Positions 8,203 through 14,085 of a DNA stretch of 64,000 bases are shown here, in pieces (the first letter of the stretch is position 1; each line of letters starts with the position of its first letter). This DNA is from Candidatus Parcubacteria bacterium (GTDB lineage: Bacteria > Patescibacteria > Paceibacteria > UBA9973 > UBA918). Location: NCBI GenBank assembly GCA_021731405.1, contig JAKFXN010000003.1, positions 1 through 64,000 of the forward strand, in the 5' to 3' direction. The notes beneath the pieces were generated by a model, which worked only from the letters and a program-made list of their open reading frames with translations, made no database searches and had not been told where the DNA came from. Both the position numbers and the translations under genes were made by a program.

Positions 8203-9673
8203 ATCCCACCTTATGTTCCCTCGCAATTGCCTTTAAAGCCTCAGCCTCCTCTGCTGCCAAAGCCTCTTTACCCGCTGAAGCGAGCGCTGCCAGCGCTTCT
8301 TCCGGTTCATTGTAGAGCTCTAAAGCTCGCTTTTCTAAGTATTCTTCACTATTTCGACTTGGTTCCGTGAGTACTTCTTCGAGTAGGGCATGGAGCACAT
8401 AACCAAGCTTCTTTCCTGGCTTATCTTGGGTTAGTTCCATGATTCTAGTACCGTTTATCTTTAGTAACTTAACAGAAATAGGGTCTCGGAGAGCTTCATC
8501 CACCATAGCTTTATACTTTCGGAAGCGAAACGGCTGTTCTTTTGGCCTTCCGGTCCCAATTCGGTCACAAATACGAAGGTTTAAAAGGTTTTCTATCTGA
8601 TCTTCCCCGATTCGGACAATAGTTCGACGAACTGCTGCTAGAGTTATTTGGTCTGGATCAGAGAAAAACATGTGCCAGCGCACGAGTTTTTCAATTATCG
8701 CTGCTTCTGCCTTTGGGTACTTAAGGCGAGTGAGTATCTGATTAGTCATCCGCTCCCCCACCACCTCGTGACCAAAGAAAGTGTACTGCTTGTTTTTTCC
8801 GCCAGTCCGCCTTGTAGCTGGTTTTCCGATGTCGTGCAACAGCGCTGCTATGCGGATTTCTGTCGAGTATCCTTTATCCGCAGCTGCTTGGAGGGTGCGA
8901 AGGAGGTGCTCGTATACATCATAGGCGTGTATTCCACCTTGTTCACAACCAATTGAGTCATATAGTTCAGGAATAAGATGTGGGAGGAGGTCTAGTTTTT
9001 CTAGGTGCAAAATACCCTGCATCGGTGTCTTTGAGTCAATTAATCGAACAAATTCAATCAAAACACGCTCCATCGCAATCTTGGAAAGGCTCTCAGCGTT
9101 GCGTTTGATGGCGTGCATTGTCTCTGACTCGATAAGAAAATCGAGTTCAGCCGCTAGTCTGACTGCTCGCATCATACGGAGCGCATCTTCAGCAAAACGA
9201 GCATCAGGGTCTCCTACTGCACGCAACCGCTTCGCTTCTAGATCAGTCATTCCCTCATATAAATCAACAATTTGTTGCGTTTTGATATCAAAAGCAATGG
9301 CGTTTACGGTAAAATCACGACGAGCGAGATCTTCAGCTAAAGTTACTCCAAAAGTAACGGTATCTGGACGTCTGTTATCACTGTAGCCACTTTCACTACG
9401 GTATGGGGTAACCTCAACTACCTGCAAAGTTTCATCAGTCTCAGTTTCATTTTTTATGCCCACAGTCCCGTAGTCGTTATTACAAAAACTCTCAGGGAAA
9501 AGAGCTTGGATTTGGTCTGGAGTAGCACTCGTAGTAAAGTCCCAGTCCTTTGGTTTTTTATTCAAGAGGAGGTCGCGGACACAGCCACCAACTAGATACG
9601 CTCCAAAACCGGCGCTTGTAAGCGTTTCGCTAATTGTTCGAATGGAAAGTGGTATTTGCTGAACGGAAATCAT
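8201..9673 (-). CDS. cca: CCA tRNA nucleotidyltransferase with HD domain
   Basis: 490 residues. The N-terminal nucleotidyltransferase shows GGCVRDLLLNKKPKDWDF, with the two catalytic Asp in DWD, and RRDFTVNAIA. An HD domain follows (LLHDIGKPATRR). The enzyme adds or repairs the CCA end of tRNAs; none of the four tRNA genes in this window encodes CCA, so it should be essential. TACAAT ends eight bases before the ATG, predicting a leaderless mRNA. An Ala/Glu-rich C-terminal extension is present. Confidence 0.95.
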   Translation of the reverse strand: MISVQQIPLSIRTISETLTSAGFGAYLVGGCVRDLLLNKKPKDWDFTTSATPDQIQALFPESFCNNDYGTVGIKNETETDETLQVVEVTPYRSESGYSDNRRPDTVTFGVTLAEDLARRDFTVNAIAFDIKTQQIVDLYEGMTDLEAKRLRAVGDPDARFAEDALRMMRAVRLAAELDFLIESETMHAIKRNAESLSKIAMERVLIEFVRLIDSKTPMQGILHLEKLDLLPHLIPELYDSIGCEQGGIHAYDVYEHLLRTLQAAADKGYSTEIRIAALLHDIGKPATRRTGGKNKQYTFFGHEVVGERMTNQILTRLKYPKAEAAIIEKLVRWHMFFSDPDQITLAAVRRTIVRIGEDQIENLLNLRICDRIGTGRPKEQPFRFRKYKAMVDEALRDPISVKLLKINGTRIMELTQDKPGKKLGYVLHALLEEVLTEPSRNSEEYLEKRALELYNEPEEALAALASAGKEALAAEEAEALKAIAREHKVG

Positions 9674-9769
9674 CGTTCGTTATTGTAGCAGAAAATCGTT
9701 GCTTTTTCTCATGTTTGACGTATGATGTTGAGCACTGTACTTGCCCCGAAACAAGTATAGGTAAGGAGT

Positions 9770-9972
9770 TTAAGGCTTGTGTGCTATGCATATAAGACAA
9801 CCAACCAACCTTGCAACCTGTATGTAGAAGTGTGTTGGTGGGAAGATTAAGTTTTTCCACCTGTATGCTCCGCATATAAGATAAACGTTATATCCATGCA
9901 CCTGTATGCTCCGCATACAGGTGCTGCACTCGAAACATATGGAAAAGTGAACTTTTCCATAGTCTCTCGTTT
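9770..9972. repeat. Palindromic 5' flank of tRNA-Arg
   Basis: A perfect hairpin GCACCTGTATG-ctccg-CATACAGGTGC at 9898-9924 copies the tRNA 5' end (GCACCTGTA). CACCTGTATGCTCCGCATA also occurs near 9859. A second perfect hairpin ATGGAAAAGT-GA-ACTTTTCCAT spans 9939-9960, then CTCTCGTTT leads into the tRNA. The same arrangement with altered but still paired stem bases precedes tRNA-Gly-TCC. No coding potential is supported. Confidence 0.7.
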
Positions 9973-10044
9973 GCACCTGTAGTGAAATGGATATCACAAC
10001 TGACTTCGGATCAGTTATTCTGGGTTCGAGTCCTGGCAGGTGCA
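9973..10044 (+). tRNA. tRNA-Arg (anticodon TCG)
   Basis: Cloverleaf: acceptor GCACCTG / CAGGTGC plus discriminator A, anticodon stem ACTGA / TCAGT around loop CTTCGGA, and T-loop TTCGAGT. The anticodon TCG reads CGA. No CCA is encoded. A long hairpin terminator follows directly and both flanks carry tRNA-derived palindromes. Confidence 0.93.
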
Positions 10045-10086
10045 CACATACAAAAAAGCCCCAAACAGGGGCTTTTTTGTATGTGT
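10045..10086. terminator. Terminator hairpin continuing the tRNA-Arg palindrome
   Basis: ACACATACAAAAAAGCCCC / GGGGCTTTTTTGTATGTGT with a short loop. Together with the tRNA 3' end on the left and its inverted copy on the right it forms one continuous palindrome, interrupted only by the hairpin insert at 10095-10116. Confidence 0.85.
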
Positions 10087-10370
10087 GCACCTGAGATAGA
10101 GCCCTGCGGCTCTATCGGCCAGGACTCGAAAACCGCAGCGATGCCGTAGGCGAGCGAGGTGGGGTCGAGAACACTTAGTAGATTTGGAGCGTGCGCGACA
10201 TTGTTTTCTTATGAGTTAGCGAATTAGAAAACAAGAAGTACTCTTGTGGTGAACAAATATACTTAGTGATTCGTGACCGAGTCTGGCAGTCTACATATAA
10301 CTTATGACCACAAATTAAAAAAGCCCCTGATTCGTGACCACGTACGAAAATCGGACCGAGTCCTGGCAGT
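10086..10370. repeat. tRNA-anchored palindromic element A (Arg)
   Basis: TGCACCTG at 10086-10093 and GCCAGGACTCGAA at 10118-10130 together are the reverse complement of the tRNA-Arg 3' end. They are separated by a perfect hairpin GATAGAGCC-ctgc-GGCTCTATC (10095-10116). Then follow CAGCGATGCC-GTA-GGC, GGGGTCGAG (about 10161-10169), a stem carrying GGAGCGTGCGCGAC, a second hairpin TTGTTTTCT / AGAAAACAA (10201-10234), and ACTTAGTGATTCGTGACC (10261-10278). Two partial direct copies of the tRNA T-arm end it (GAGTCTGGCAGT and GAGTCCTGGCAGT, the latter to 10370). No coding frame is supported. Confidence 0.75.
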
Positions 10371-10393
10371 ATTATGTTATTATTGAAGTACGT

Positions 10394-10768
10394 ATGACCA
10401 AGACACTCGTACTGATTGTGGAAGATGATGAAAATATCCTAGAGCTCTACGCCAGTGCTTTTACGGCGGCTGGAATTAAGGTTATAAAAGCAAAAAATGG
10501 TTTAGAGGGTGTGGAGAAAGCTCTCAAATGTCACCCAGACGCCATTTTGATGGATATTAGAATGCCAGTAATGCACGGGCATAAAGCTGTGGAGAAAATT
10601 CGTCTTGATCCTTGGGGTAAAGACGCCAAGATTGTTTTCCTTACCAATATGAGCGACGCTGAGAATGTTTTTTTGGCGGTAGAGCAAGGTAGTGAAGAGT
10701 ATATTATTAAAGCCAATACCCCTGTGAAAGAGGTGGTAAATCAGGTTAGAATGGCGATGCGCGCTTAA
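10394..10768 (+). CDS. Stand-alone response regulator receiver (CheY/Spo0F-like)
   Basis: The start is ATG 10394 (MTKTLVLIVEDDEN), where the receiver fold begins; 124 residues, exactly one receiver domain with no output domain. The acidic pocket (VEDD), phospho-acceptor Asp in LMDIRMP, Thr in FLTN and Lys in IIKANTP are all present. Such proteins relay phosphate from histidine kinases through protein contacts. No kinase lies nearby. A cupin gene follows 8 bases later, probably in the same transcript. Confidence 0.92.
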   Translation: MTKTLVLIVEDDENILELYASAFTAAGIKVIKAKNGLEGVEKALKCHPDAILMDIRMPVMHGHKAVEKIRLDPWGKDAKIVFLTNMSDAENVFLAVEQGSEEYIIKANTPVKEVVNQVRMAMRA

Positions 10769-10776
10769 ATATCACT

Positions 10777-11061
10777 ATGGAACTATCAGAACGTTGTATT
10801 CAGACGCTAGAAAAGGAGGGCTTCCCTTTTGTGTATGAAACACAAGATGCCCCAGGTGCAATCTATGAAGAACACAAACACGAAGGCAAAGTCACACTTT
10901 TCATCACTGAAGGTTCTTTTGAGATATCTCTTTCAGGGGAAAGTAAGAACTTGGCAGCTGGAGACCGTATCGATATACCAAGAGAAACCCCCTACTCAGC
11001 TATTGTTGGCTCGCAAGGTTGCCAACTCGTTGTTGGAGAGATGATTGACGGAGACTTTTAA
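10777..11061 (+). CDS. Small cupin-domain protein
   Basis: 94 residues forming one cupin barrel: EEHKHEGKVTLFITEGSFEI carries the first motif with two His and a Glu, and GDRIDIPRETPYSA resembles the second motif, although its usual metal His is not evident. Small cupins bind metals or small ligands and have many functions; the substrate cannot be read from sequence. It follows the receiver gene by 8 bases and is closed by a terminator. Confidence 0.8.
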   Translation: MELSERCIQTLEKEGFPFVYETQDAPGAIYEEHKHEGKVTLFITEGSFEISLSGESKNLAAGDRIDIPRETPYSAIVGSQGCQLVVGEMIDGDF

Positions 11062-11067
11062 AAGACC

Positions 11068-11101
11068 TAAACAAACCGCCAACACTTGGCGGTTTGTTTA
11101 T
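11068..11101 (+). terminator. Terminator of receiver-cupin operon
   Basis: TAAACAAACCGCC / GGCGGTTTGTTTA hairpin with a 7-base loop and following T-rich bases. Confidence 0.85.
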
Positions 11102-11149
11102 ATCTCAAAAATGAACAACCGTTACCGTATATAATATATAAACTTTGTT

Positions 11150-11833
11150 ATGGTAGTTTCACGTGGAAAGTATAAGAAAGAGGCTTATGAGCAGGCTATT
11201 TCCTTTCGTAAACGAGGCTTTACCTACACTGAAATAGCCAAGATATGTAATGTTTCGCGTGGCACGGTCTCAAATTGGCTTGCTAAAGAAGGGTTTTCTG
11301 CAGCAATAGCACAAAGTAATAAGAAACAGGCAGCTAAAGACAATAAAGCTAGAATAAAGCTTGTAAATAAGGCGCGAAACGCAGAACGTACCACCAAATA
11401 TACAGAAATGTTGAAACATGCCGAGACTGAGTATAAACACTATCGTTCCTCCCCACTTTTTACTGCCGGACTAATGGTGTATTTGGCAGCTGGAGATATG
11501 ACTGATCCTCGTGTCATTCGTCTCTCAACGAGCAAAACTGACTTACAGCAGGTATTTATTCGCTTTGCCATAGAATTCCTTGGAGTGGATAAAAAAGCGC
11601 TTCATTTGTGGCTTTTGCTCTACCCTGCTCATAATGAAGTCCGCTCTATGAAATACTGGAGTCAAAAAACTGGTCTGTCAGTAGCGCAATTTAGCAAAAA
11701 TCAGATTATTCCAGGTAAAAGCAACAAACAAACGTTGCAATTTGGAGTTCTAAATACTATAATCGGCAGTATTCTTTTGAAGAAAAAACTACTCAAGTTC
11801 ATTGAGCTAGCAACAAAGGAATTACAGAAGTAA
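11150..11833 (+). CDS. Helix-turn-helix protein with a LAGLIDADG-like C-terminal domain
   Basis: 227 residues. The N-terminus shows a resolvase-type helix-turn-helix (FTYTEIAKICNVSRGTVSNW). A basic linker follows. The rest (about 100-220) has AGLMVYLAAGDM, then RLSTSKTDLQQVFIRFAIEF, and then YWSQKTGLSVAQF, an order I associate with a LAGLIDADG-like family common in CPR genomes; this rests on pattern memory. A nuclease or DNA-binding role is possible but unproven. TATAAT lies upstream. A parS-like palindrome covers codons 2-7, and the stop codon is 2 bases before tRNA-Gly-GCC, so the tRNA may share its transcript. Confidence 0.7.
   Translation: MVVSRGKYKKEAYEQAISFRKRGFTYTEIAKICNVSRGTVSNWLAKEGFSAAIAQSNKKQAAKDNKARIKLVNKARNAERTTKYTEMLKHAETEYKHYRSSPLFTAGLMVYLAAGDMTDPRVIRLSTSKTDLQQVFIRFAIEFLGVDKKALHLWLLLYPAHNEVRSMKYWSQKTGLSVAQFSKNQIIPGKSNKQTLQFGVLNTIIGSILLKKKLLKFIELATKELQK
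11155..11170. promoter_or_regulatory. parS-like site 1
   Basis: AGTTTCACGTGGAAAG resembles the ParB target TGTTTCACGTGGAACA (13 of 16). It lies inside the first codons of the HTH gene and about 1.3 kb from the main cluster. Confidence 0.4.
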
Positions 11834-11835
11834 AT

Positions 11836-11906
11836 GCGGCCATGGTTAAGTGGTATAATGAGTCCTTGCCAAGGATTAGTCGAGGTTTCGATTACCTCTG
11901 GCCGCA
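11836..11906 (+). tRNA. tRNA-Gly (anticodon GCC)
   Basis: Acceptor stem GCGGCCA / TGGCCGC is fully paired, with discriminator A. The anticodon stem AGTCC / GGATT encloses TTGCCAA, and the T-arm GAGGT-TTCGATT-ACCTC is intact. It reads GGC/GGT codons. No CCA is encoded. It begins 2 bases after the upstream protein gene. Confidence 0.93.
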
Positions 11907-11907
11907 C

Positions 11908-11934
11908 AAAAAAGCTCCCTTAGGGGAGCTTTTT
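11908..11934 (+). terminator. Terminator after tRNA-Gly (GCC)
   Basis: AAAAAAGCTCCC-TTA-GGGGAGCTTTTT hairpin with a T-run, directly after the tRNA. Confidence 0.85.
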
Positions 11935-11936
11935 GC

Positions 11937-12095
11937 TGGCCAGAAGAACAGTGCCTGCGCACTGTTCGGGGTAATCGAAACCGCCGGAGCCATGCCGAAG
12001 GCGGGCGAGGCGTGACCCGCGGCACTTGTTAGTTTGTGAGTGAAACGAAACAAAATAACTTAGTGACCGTCAGGTTTCGATTACCTCTGGCCGCA
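11937..12095. repeat. tRNA-anchored palindromic element B1 (Gly-GCC)
   Basis: An inverted tRNA 3' end (TGGCCAGA, then GGTAATCGAAACC) is interrupted by a perfect hairpin GAACAGTGC-ctgc-GCACTGTTC (11946-11967), the same position and loop as in element A. Next comes hairpin CGCC-GGA-GCC..GCC-GAA-GGC..GGC-GA-GGCG (11982-12012). A 59-base block 12016-12074, holding a stem with loop GAGTGAAACGAA and ACTTAGTGACCGTCAGG, matches element C at 57 of 59 positions in inverted orientation. A complete direct copy of the tRNA 3' end closes it (12072-12095). Confidence 0.8.
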
Positions 12096-12096
12096 C

Positions 12097-12140
12097 ATAA
12101 CGAACAAACCCCAGGAATTATCCTGGGGTTTGTTCGTTAT
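12097..12140. terminator. Perfect 20-base-arm hairpin after the duplicated tRNA end
   Basis: ATAACGAACAAACCCCAGGA / TCCTGGGGTTTGTTCGTTAT with an ATTA loop. It occupies the place a terminator holds after a tRNA, but here follows only the copied 3' end. Confidence 0.75.
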
Positions 12141-12145
12141 TGCCT

Positions 12146-12284
12146 AGGTAATCGAAAGAGCTTTTGAGCTAGATTATGAATTTATGAAATAATCTAGCCA
12201 AAAGGTGTACTGCGACTGTAAGTCGGCGATTGCCTCTGCAGCAGCCGTAATAGCAAAATAACTTAGTGACCGTCAGGTTTCGAT
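12146..12284. repeat. tRNA-anchored palindromic element B2 (partial copy)
   Basis: An inverted tRNA fragment GGTAATCGAAA (12147-12157) is followed by a hairpin AGATTAT..ATAATCT, further short stems, and ATAACTTAGTGACCGTCAGG plus TTTCGAT (to 12284), identical to the end of B1. The middle has diverged. A fragmentary T-arm-like TTACCTCTAGACC lies beyond. Nothing coding is supported. Confidence 0.6.
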
Positions 12285-12359
12285 GAATAAATAAGCATTT
12301 ACGGTGTCAGTTACCTCTAGACCAGCAATTACCCCTCTCGCAACCTATCGACCCCTAAG

Positions 12360-12450
12360 TTTTCATAAAGGACATTATCCACCAAAGTGTGCATAACTGG
12401 GGAAAACTAGGTGCACAAGGGGATAAAGGACAAAATATATAAGACAGCTA
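12360..12450. promoter_or_regulatory. Second DnaA-box-like cluster with TAAAGGACA repeats
   Basis: TGTGCATAA at 12388-12396 is an exact inverted TTATNCACA box, and TTATCCACC at 12375-12383 has one mismatch. TAAAGGACA occurs just before (about 12366) and again near 12423. The bases from 12440 to 12500 are A/T rich. This repeats the arrangement near 7.45 kb, and parS-like sites follow. Confidence 0.5.
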
Positions 12451-12500
12451 TAAACAATATAGGCCCAACAATAAAGATATTCTAAAAGAGTAGTTAAAAG

Positions 12501-13039
12501 TGTGCCACGTGAAACGTTTATCGGATATTAATAATACCCCAGTGCTATACTGTTTCATATGGAACAAACCTCTAGTAATAAAGCTGGAAATAAGCAGATA
12601 GGCCAATATGGGGAAGCAATTGCTGCAAAATATCTTCAAAACAAAGGTTTTAAAGTGTTAGGGCTGAATTATCTAAAGAAATGGGGAGAAATCGATGTAA
12701 TTGCAGAGAAAGACAACATTATATGTTTTGTGGAAGTGAAAACAGTTTCATATGAAACAAAGCAAGATCTGGACTACCACGTTTCACGTGGTACATGGAA
12801 GCCTGAAGATAATGTACATGAACATAAAATAAGGAAGTTATCGAGAGCAATTGATTCTTGGATATCTGAACGCTGTTACCAAGGAGACTGGCAGATTGAT
12901 GTTATAGCGGTAAAGATAGTGCCACGTGAAAAGTATGCTGTTGTAAAGCATCTGCCAAACATTATTCTGTAGTTGTTTCATGTGAAATGGGTAATTGTGT
13001 GCCACGTGAAACGTTTTAGCTCTTATTTCACATGAAACA
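12501..13039. repeat. Cluster of parS-like 16-base palindromes
   Basis: Centres of the type CACGTG, CATATG, CATGTG or CACATG inside TTTC..GAAA arms occur at about 12501-12516 (TGTGCCACGTGAAACG), 12551-12566 (TGTTTCATATGGAACA), 12744-12759, 12780-12795 (CGTTTCACGTGGTACA), 12918-12933, 12974-12989, 12998-13013 and 13024-13039 (TATTTCACATGAAACA). Another lies at 13618-13633. The ParB target known from many bacteria is TGTTTCACGTGAAACA. Several copies lie within the yraN coding sequence. Confidence 0.6.
12559..12972 (+). CDS. YraN-family (UPF0102) endonuclease-like protein
   Basis: 137 residues, close to the usual length. Family signatures: GQYGEAIAAKYLQNKGFKVL, then GEIDVIAEKDNIICFVEVKT, and near the end WQIDVIAVKI. 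The Asp and the Glu-Val-Lys match the restriction-endonuclease-like fold of this family, whose role in recombination or repair remains unsettled. TATACT at 12546-12551 leaves a 7-base gap to ATG (leaderless). A parS-like palindrome spans the start codon and at least three more lie inside the gene. A hairpin terminator follows at 13044-13066. Confidence 0.88.
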   Translation: MEQTSSNKAGNKQIGQYGEAIAAKYLQNKGFKVLGLNYLKKWGEIDVIAEKDNIICFVEVKTVSYETKQDLDYHVSRGTWKPEDNVHEHKIRKLSRAIDSWISERCYQGDWQIDVIAVKIVPREKYAVVKHLPNIIL

Positions 13040-13043
13040 TTAA

Positions 13044-13066
13044 AAAACGGCCAAAGGCCGTCTTTT
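13044..13066 (+). terminator. Terminator downstream of yraN
   Basis: AAAACGGCC-aaa-GGCCGTCTTTT. An almost identical hairpin serves tRNA-Pro 190 bases further on, suggesting copying between the two. Confidence 0.75.
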
Positions 13067-13085
13067 CATTATATTACAGAATCGT

Positions 13086-13231
13086 CCTGACGGTCACTAA
13101 GTTAGTTTGTTTCGTTTTACTCACAAACTAACAAGTGCCGCGGGACACACCTCACTTGTTCGCAAGCTCACATCGTTCCGGTGTTCGATTCCCGACGCAA
13201 GCAAAATTCTTTGCTTGCTGCTCCCCGACAT
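13086..13231. repeat. tRNA-anchored palindromic element C (Pro)
   Basis: Read on the minus strand from the tRNA, ATGTCGGGGAG (13221-13231) and CGGGAATCGAA (13184-13194) are an inverted copy of the tRNA-Pro 3' end, split by hairpin GCAAGCAAA-attc-TTTGCTTGC (13197-13218). A hairpin CTTG-CGAA-CAAG region follows, then the 59-base block 13086-13144 shared with B1. That block holds a perfect stem GTTAGTTTGT / ACAAACTAAC (13101-13132) whose minus-strand loop is GAGTAAAACGAA. Confidence 0.8.
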
Positions 13232-13232
13232 A

Positions 13233-13261
13233 CAAAAAACGGCCCAAAGGCCGTCTTTTAA
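13233..13261 (-). terminator. Terminator of tRNA-Pro
   Basis: On the minus strand AAAAGACGGCCTTTGGGCCGTTTTTTG follows the tRNA directly; its arms continue outward into the tRNA 3' end and its inverted copy. Confidence 0.85.
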
Positions 13262-13263
13262 TG

Positions 13264-13334
13264 TCGGGGAGCCGGGAATCGAACCCGGACCACTCGGTCC
13301 CAAACCGAGTACACTACCACTATGCTACACCCCG
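13264..13334 (-). tRNA. tRNA-Pro (anticodon TGG)
   Basis: Minus-strand cloverleaf beginning CGGGGTG, with anticodon stem ACTCGG / CCGAGT around TTTGGGA and T-arm CCGGG-TTCGATT-CCCGG. The acceptor stem has one T-T mismatch. The discriminator is A and no CCA is encoded. It reads CCA codons. Confidence 0.92.
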
Positions 13335-13343
13335 ATGAGAGAG

Positions 13344-13450
13344 GGTTTCGGCGTGGCGCTTCAAGACAATTTTATTTAGGAAAGTCTTGCTTTCATTAAA
13401 TAAAATTGGCCTGAAGCGAGGACAAGCTTTGCTTGTGCCACGCCATAACC
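13344..13450. repeat. Large imperfect palindrome upstream of tRNA-Pro
   Basis: About 107 bases fold into one hairpin: GGTTTCGGCGTGGCGCTTCA pairs with TGAAGCGAGG..GCCACGCCATAACC, CAATTTTATTTA pairs with TAAATAAAATTGG, and the tip is GAAAGTCTTGCTTTC. A side hairpin ACAAGC-TTTGCTTGT interrupts one arm (about 13422-13436). Beyond it, 13451-13610 holds shorter repeats with the same AAGCTTTGCTT core. No gene is supported in 13335-13625. Confidence 0.7.
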
Positions 13451-13617
13451 GAACGAAGAGGAGGTGAAAGCTTTGCTTACACCCAGCTGTGCACCAAGAA
13501 TCATCCTCGATACACCCCAACTTCACCTTCAATCACAAACCCTGCAGAGCAAGATTTGTGTGAACGATAATACCATCACACAAGAAAAAATGCTATGGCA
13601 ATATATGTTTAGTATAC

Positions 13618-13633
13618 TGTTTCATATGAAACT
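13618..13633. promoter_or_regulatory. parS-like site overlapping the Nudix start codon
   Basis: TGTTTCATATGAAACT, a near-perfect palindrome containing the ATG at 13626; TATACT lies just upstream and shares its last base. The same overlap occurs at yraN, so binding of a ParB-like protein could repress both genes. Confidence 0.45.
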
Positions 13634-14033
13634 TTTTATTGGAGCAAAGGCACTAATTAGCCACGAAGGAAAAGTGCTTGTGTTGCGCGAAGCGACGTAC
13701 GATGAGGGTACTAATGAAGGGAAGTGGGATATCCCAGGTGGGAGAATTGAAGCGGAGGAACCAATTCTTGAAGGTTTGTCTCGGGAAATACACGAAGAGA
13801 CTGGACTCAATGTCGAAGTAGGAGAGGTGGTGGGGGTGTTTGAGACGTTTCCAACGATAAAAGGGGAAGCGTGTCACATTGTTCGTATTTTTTATACCGC
13901 TCAGTCAACTTCCTCTGAAGTGCGCTTGAGTGGGGATCATGACCAGTACGAATGGATAGACCCAAGCAATCTTGACGACCGAGAGTACGTATCAAGTTTG
14001 CGAGAGCTCTTAGGAAAGGTGGCGAAAAAATAA
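13626..14033 (+). CDS. Nudix hydrolase
   Basis: The start is ATG 13626 (MKLFIGAKALISHEGKVL); the open frame extends upstream, but TATACT at 13613-13618 leaves seven bases to this ATG. 135 residues. The Nudix box is complete: GGRIEAEEPILEGLS followed by REIHEETGL. Such enzymes hydrolyse a nucleoside diphosphate linked to another group, for example oxidised nucleotides. The precise substrate cannot be read. The downstream corA gene follows after about 50 bases. Confidence 0.92.
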   Translation: MKLFIGAKALISHEGKVLVLREATYDEGTNEGKWDIPGGRIEAEEPILEGLSREIHEETGLNVEVGEVVGVFETFPTIKGEACHIVRIFYTAQSTSSEVRLSGDHDQYEWIDPSNLDDREYVSSLRELLGKVAKK

Positions 14034-14085
14034 AAGCACACATCAACGGTTGCAAATTGTTTTTCCTCAGGCACAATGGTGGCTT

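Noticed and set aside
9770..10090. A 106-codon minus-strand frame across tRNA-Arg
   Set aside because: It runs antisense through the tRNA and its hairpins; the translation has no protein character.
9770..10370. Short repeats around tRNA-Arg as a CRISPR array
   Set aside because: Repeat units are palindromic tRNA copies of unequal length with no regular spacers, and no cas gene is present.
13107..13379. Open frames of 60-90 codons over the tRNA-Pro element
   Set aside because: They follow the palindrome and tRNA sequence; low-complexity translation and no ribosome-binding site or promoter.
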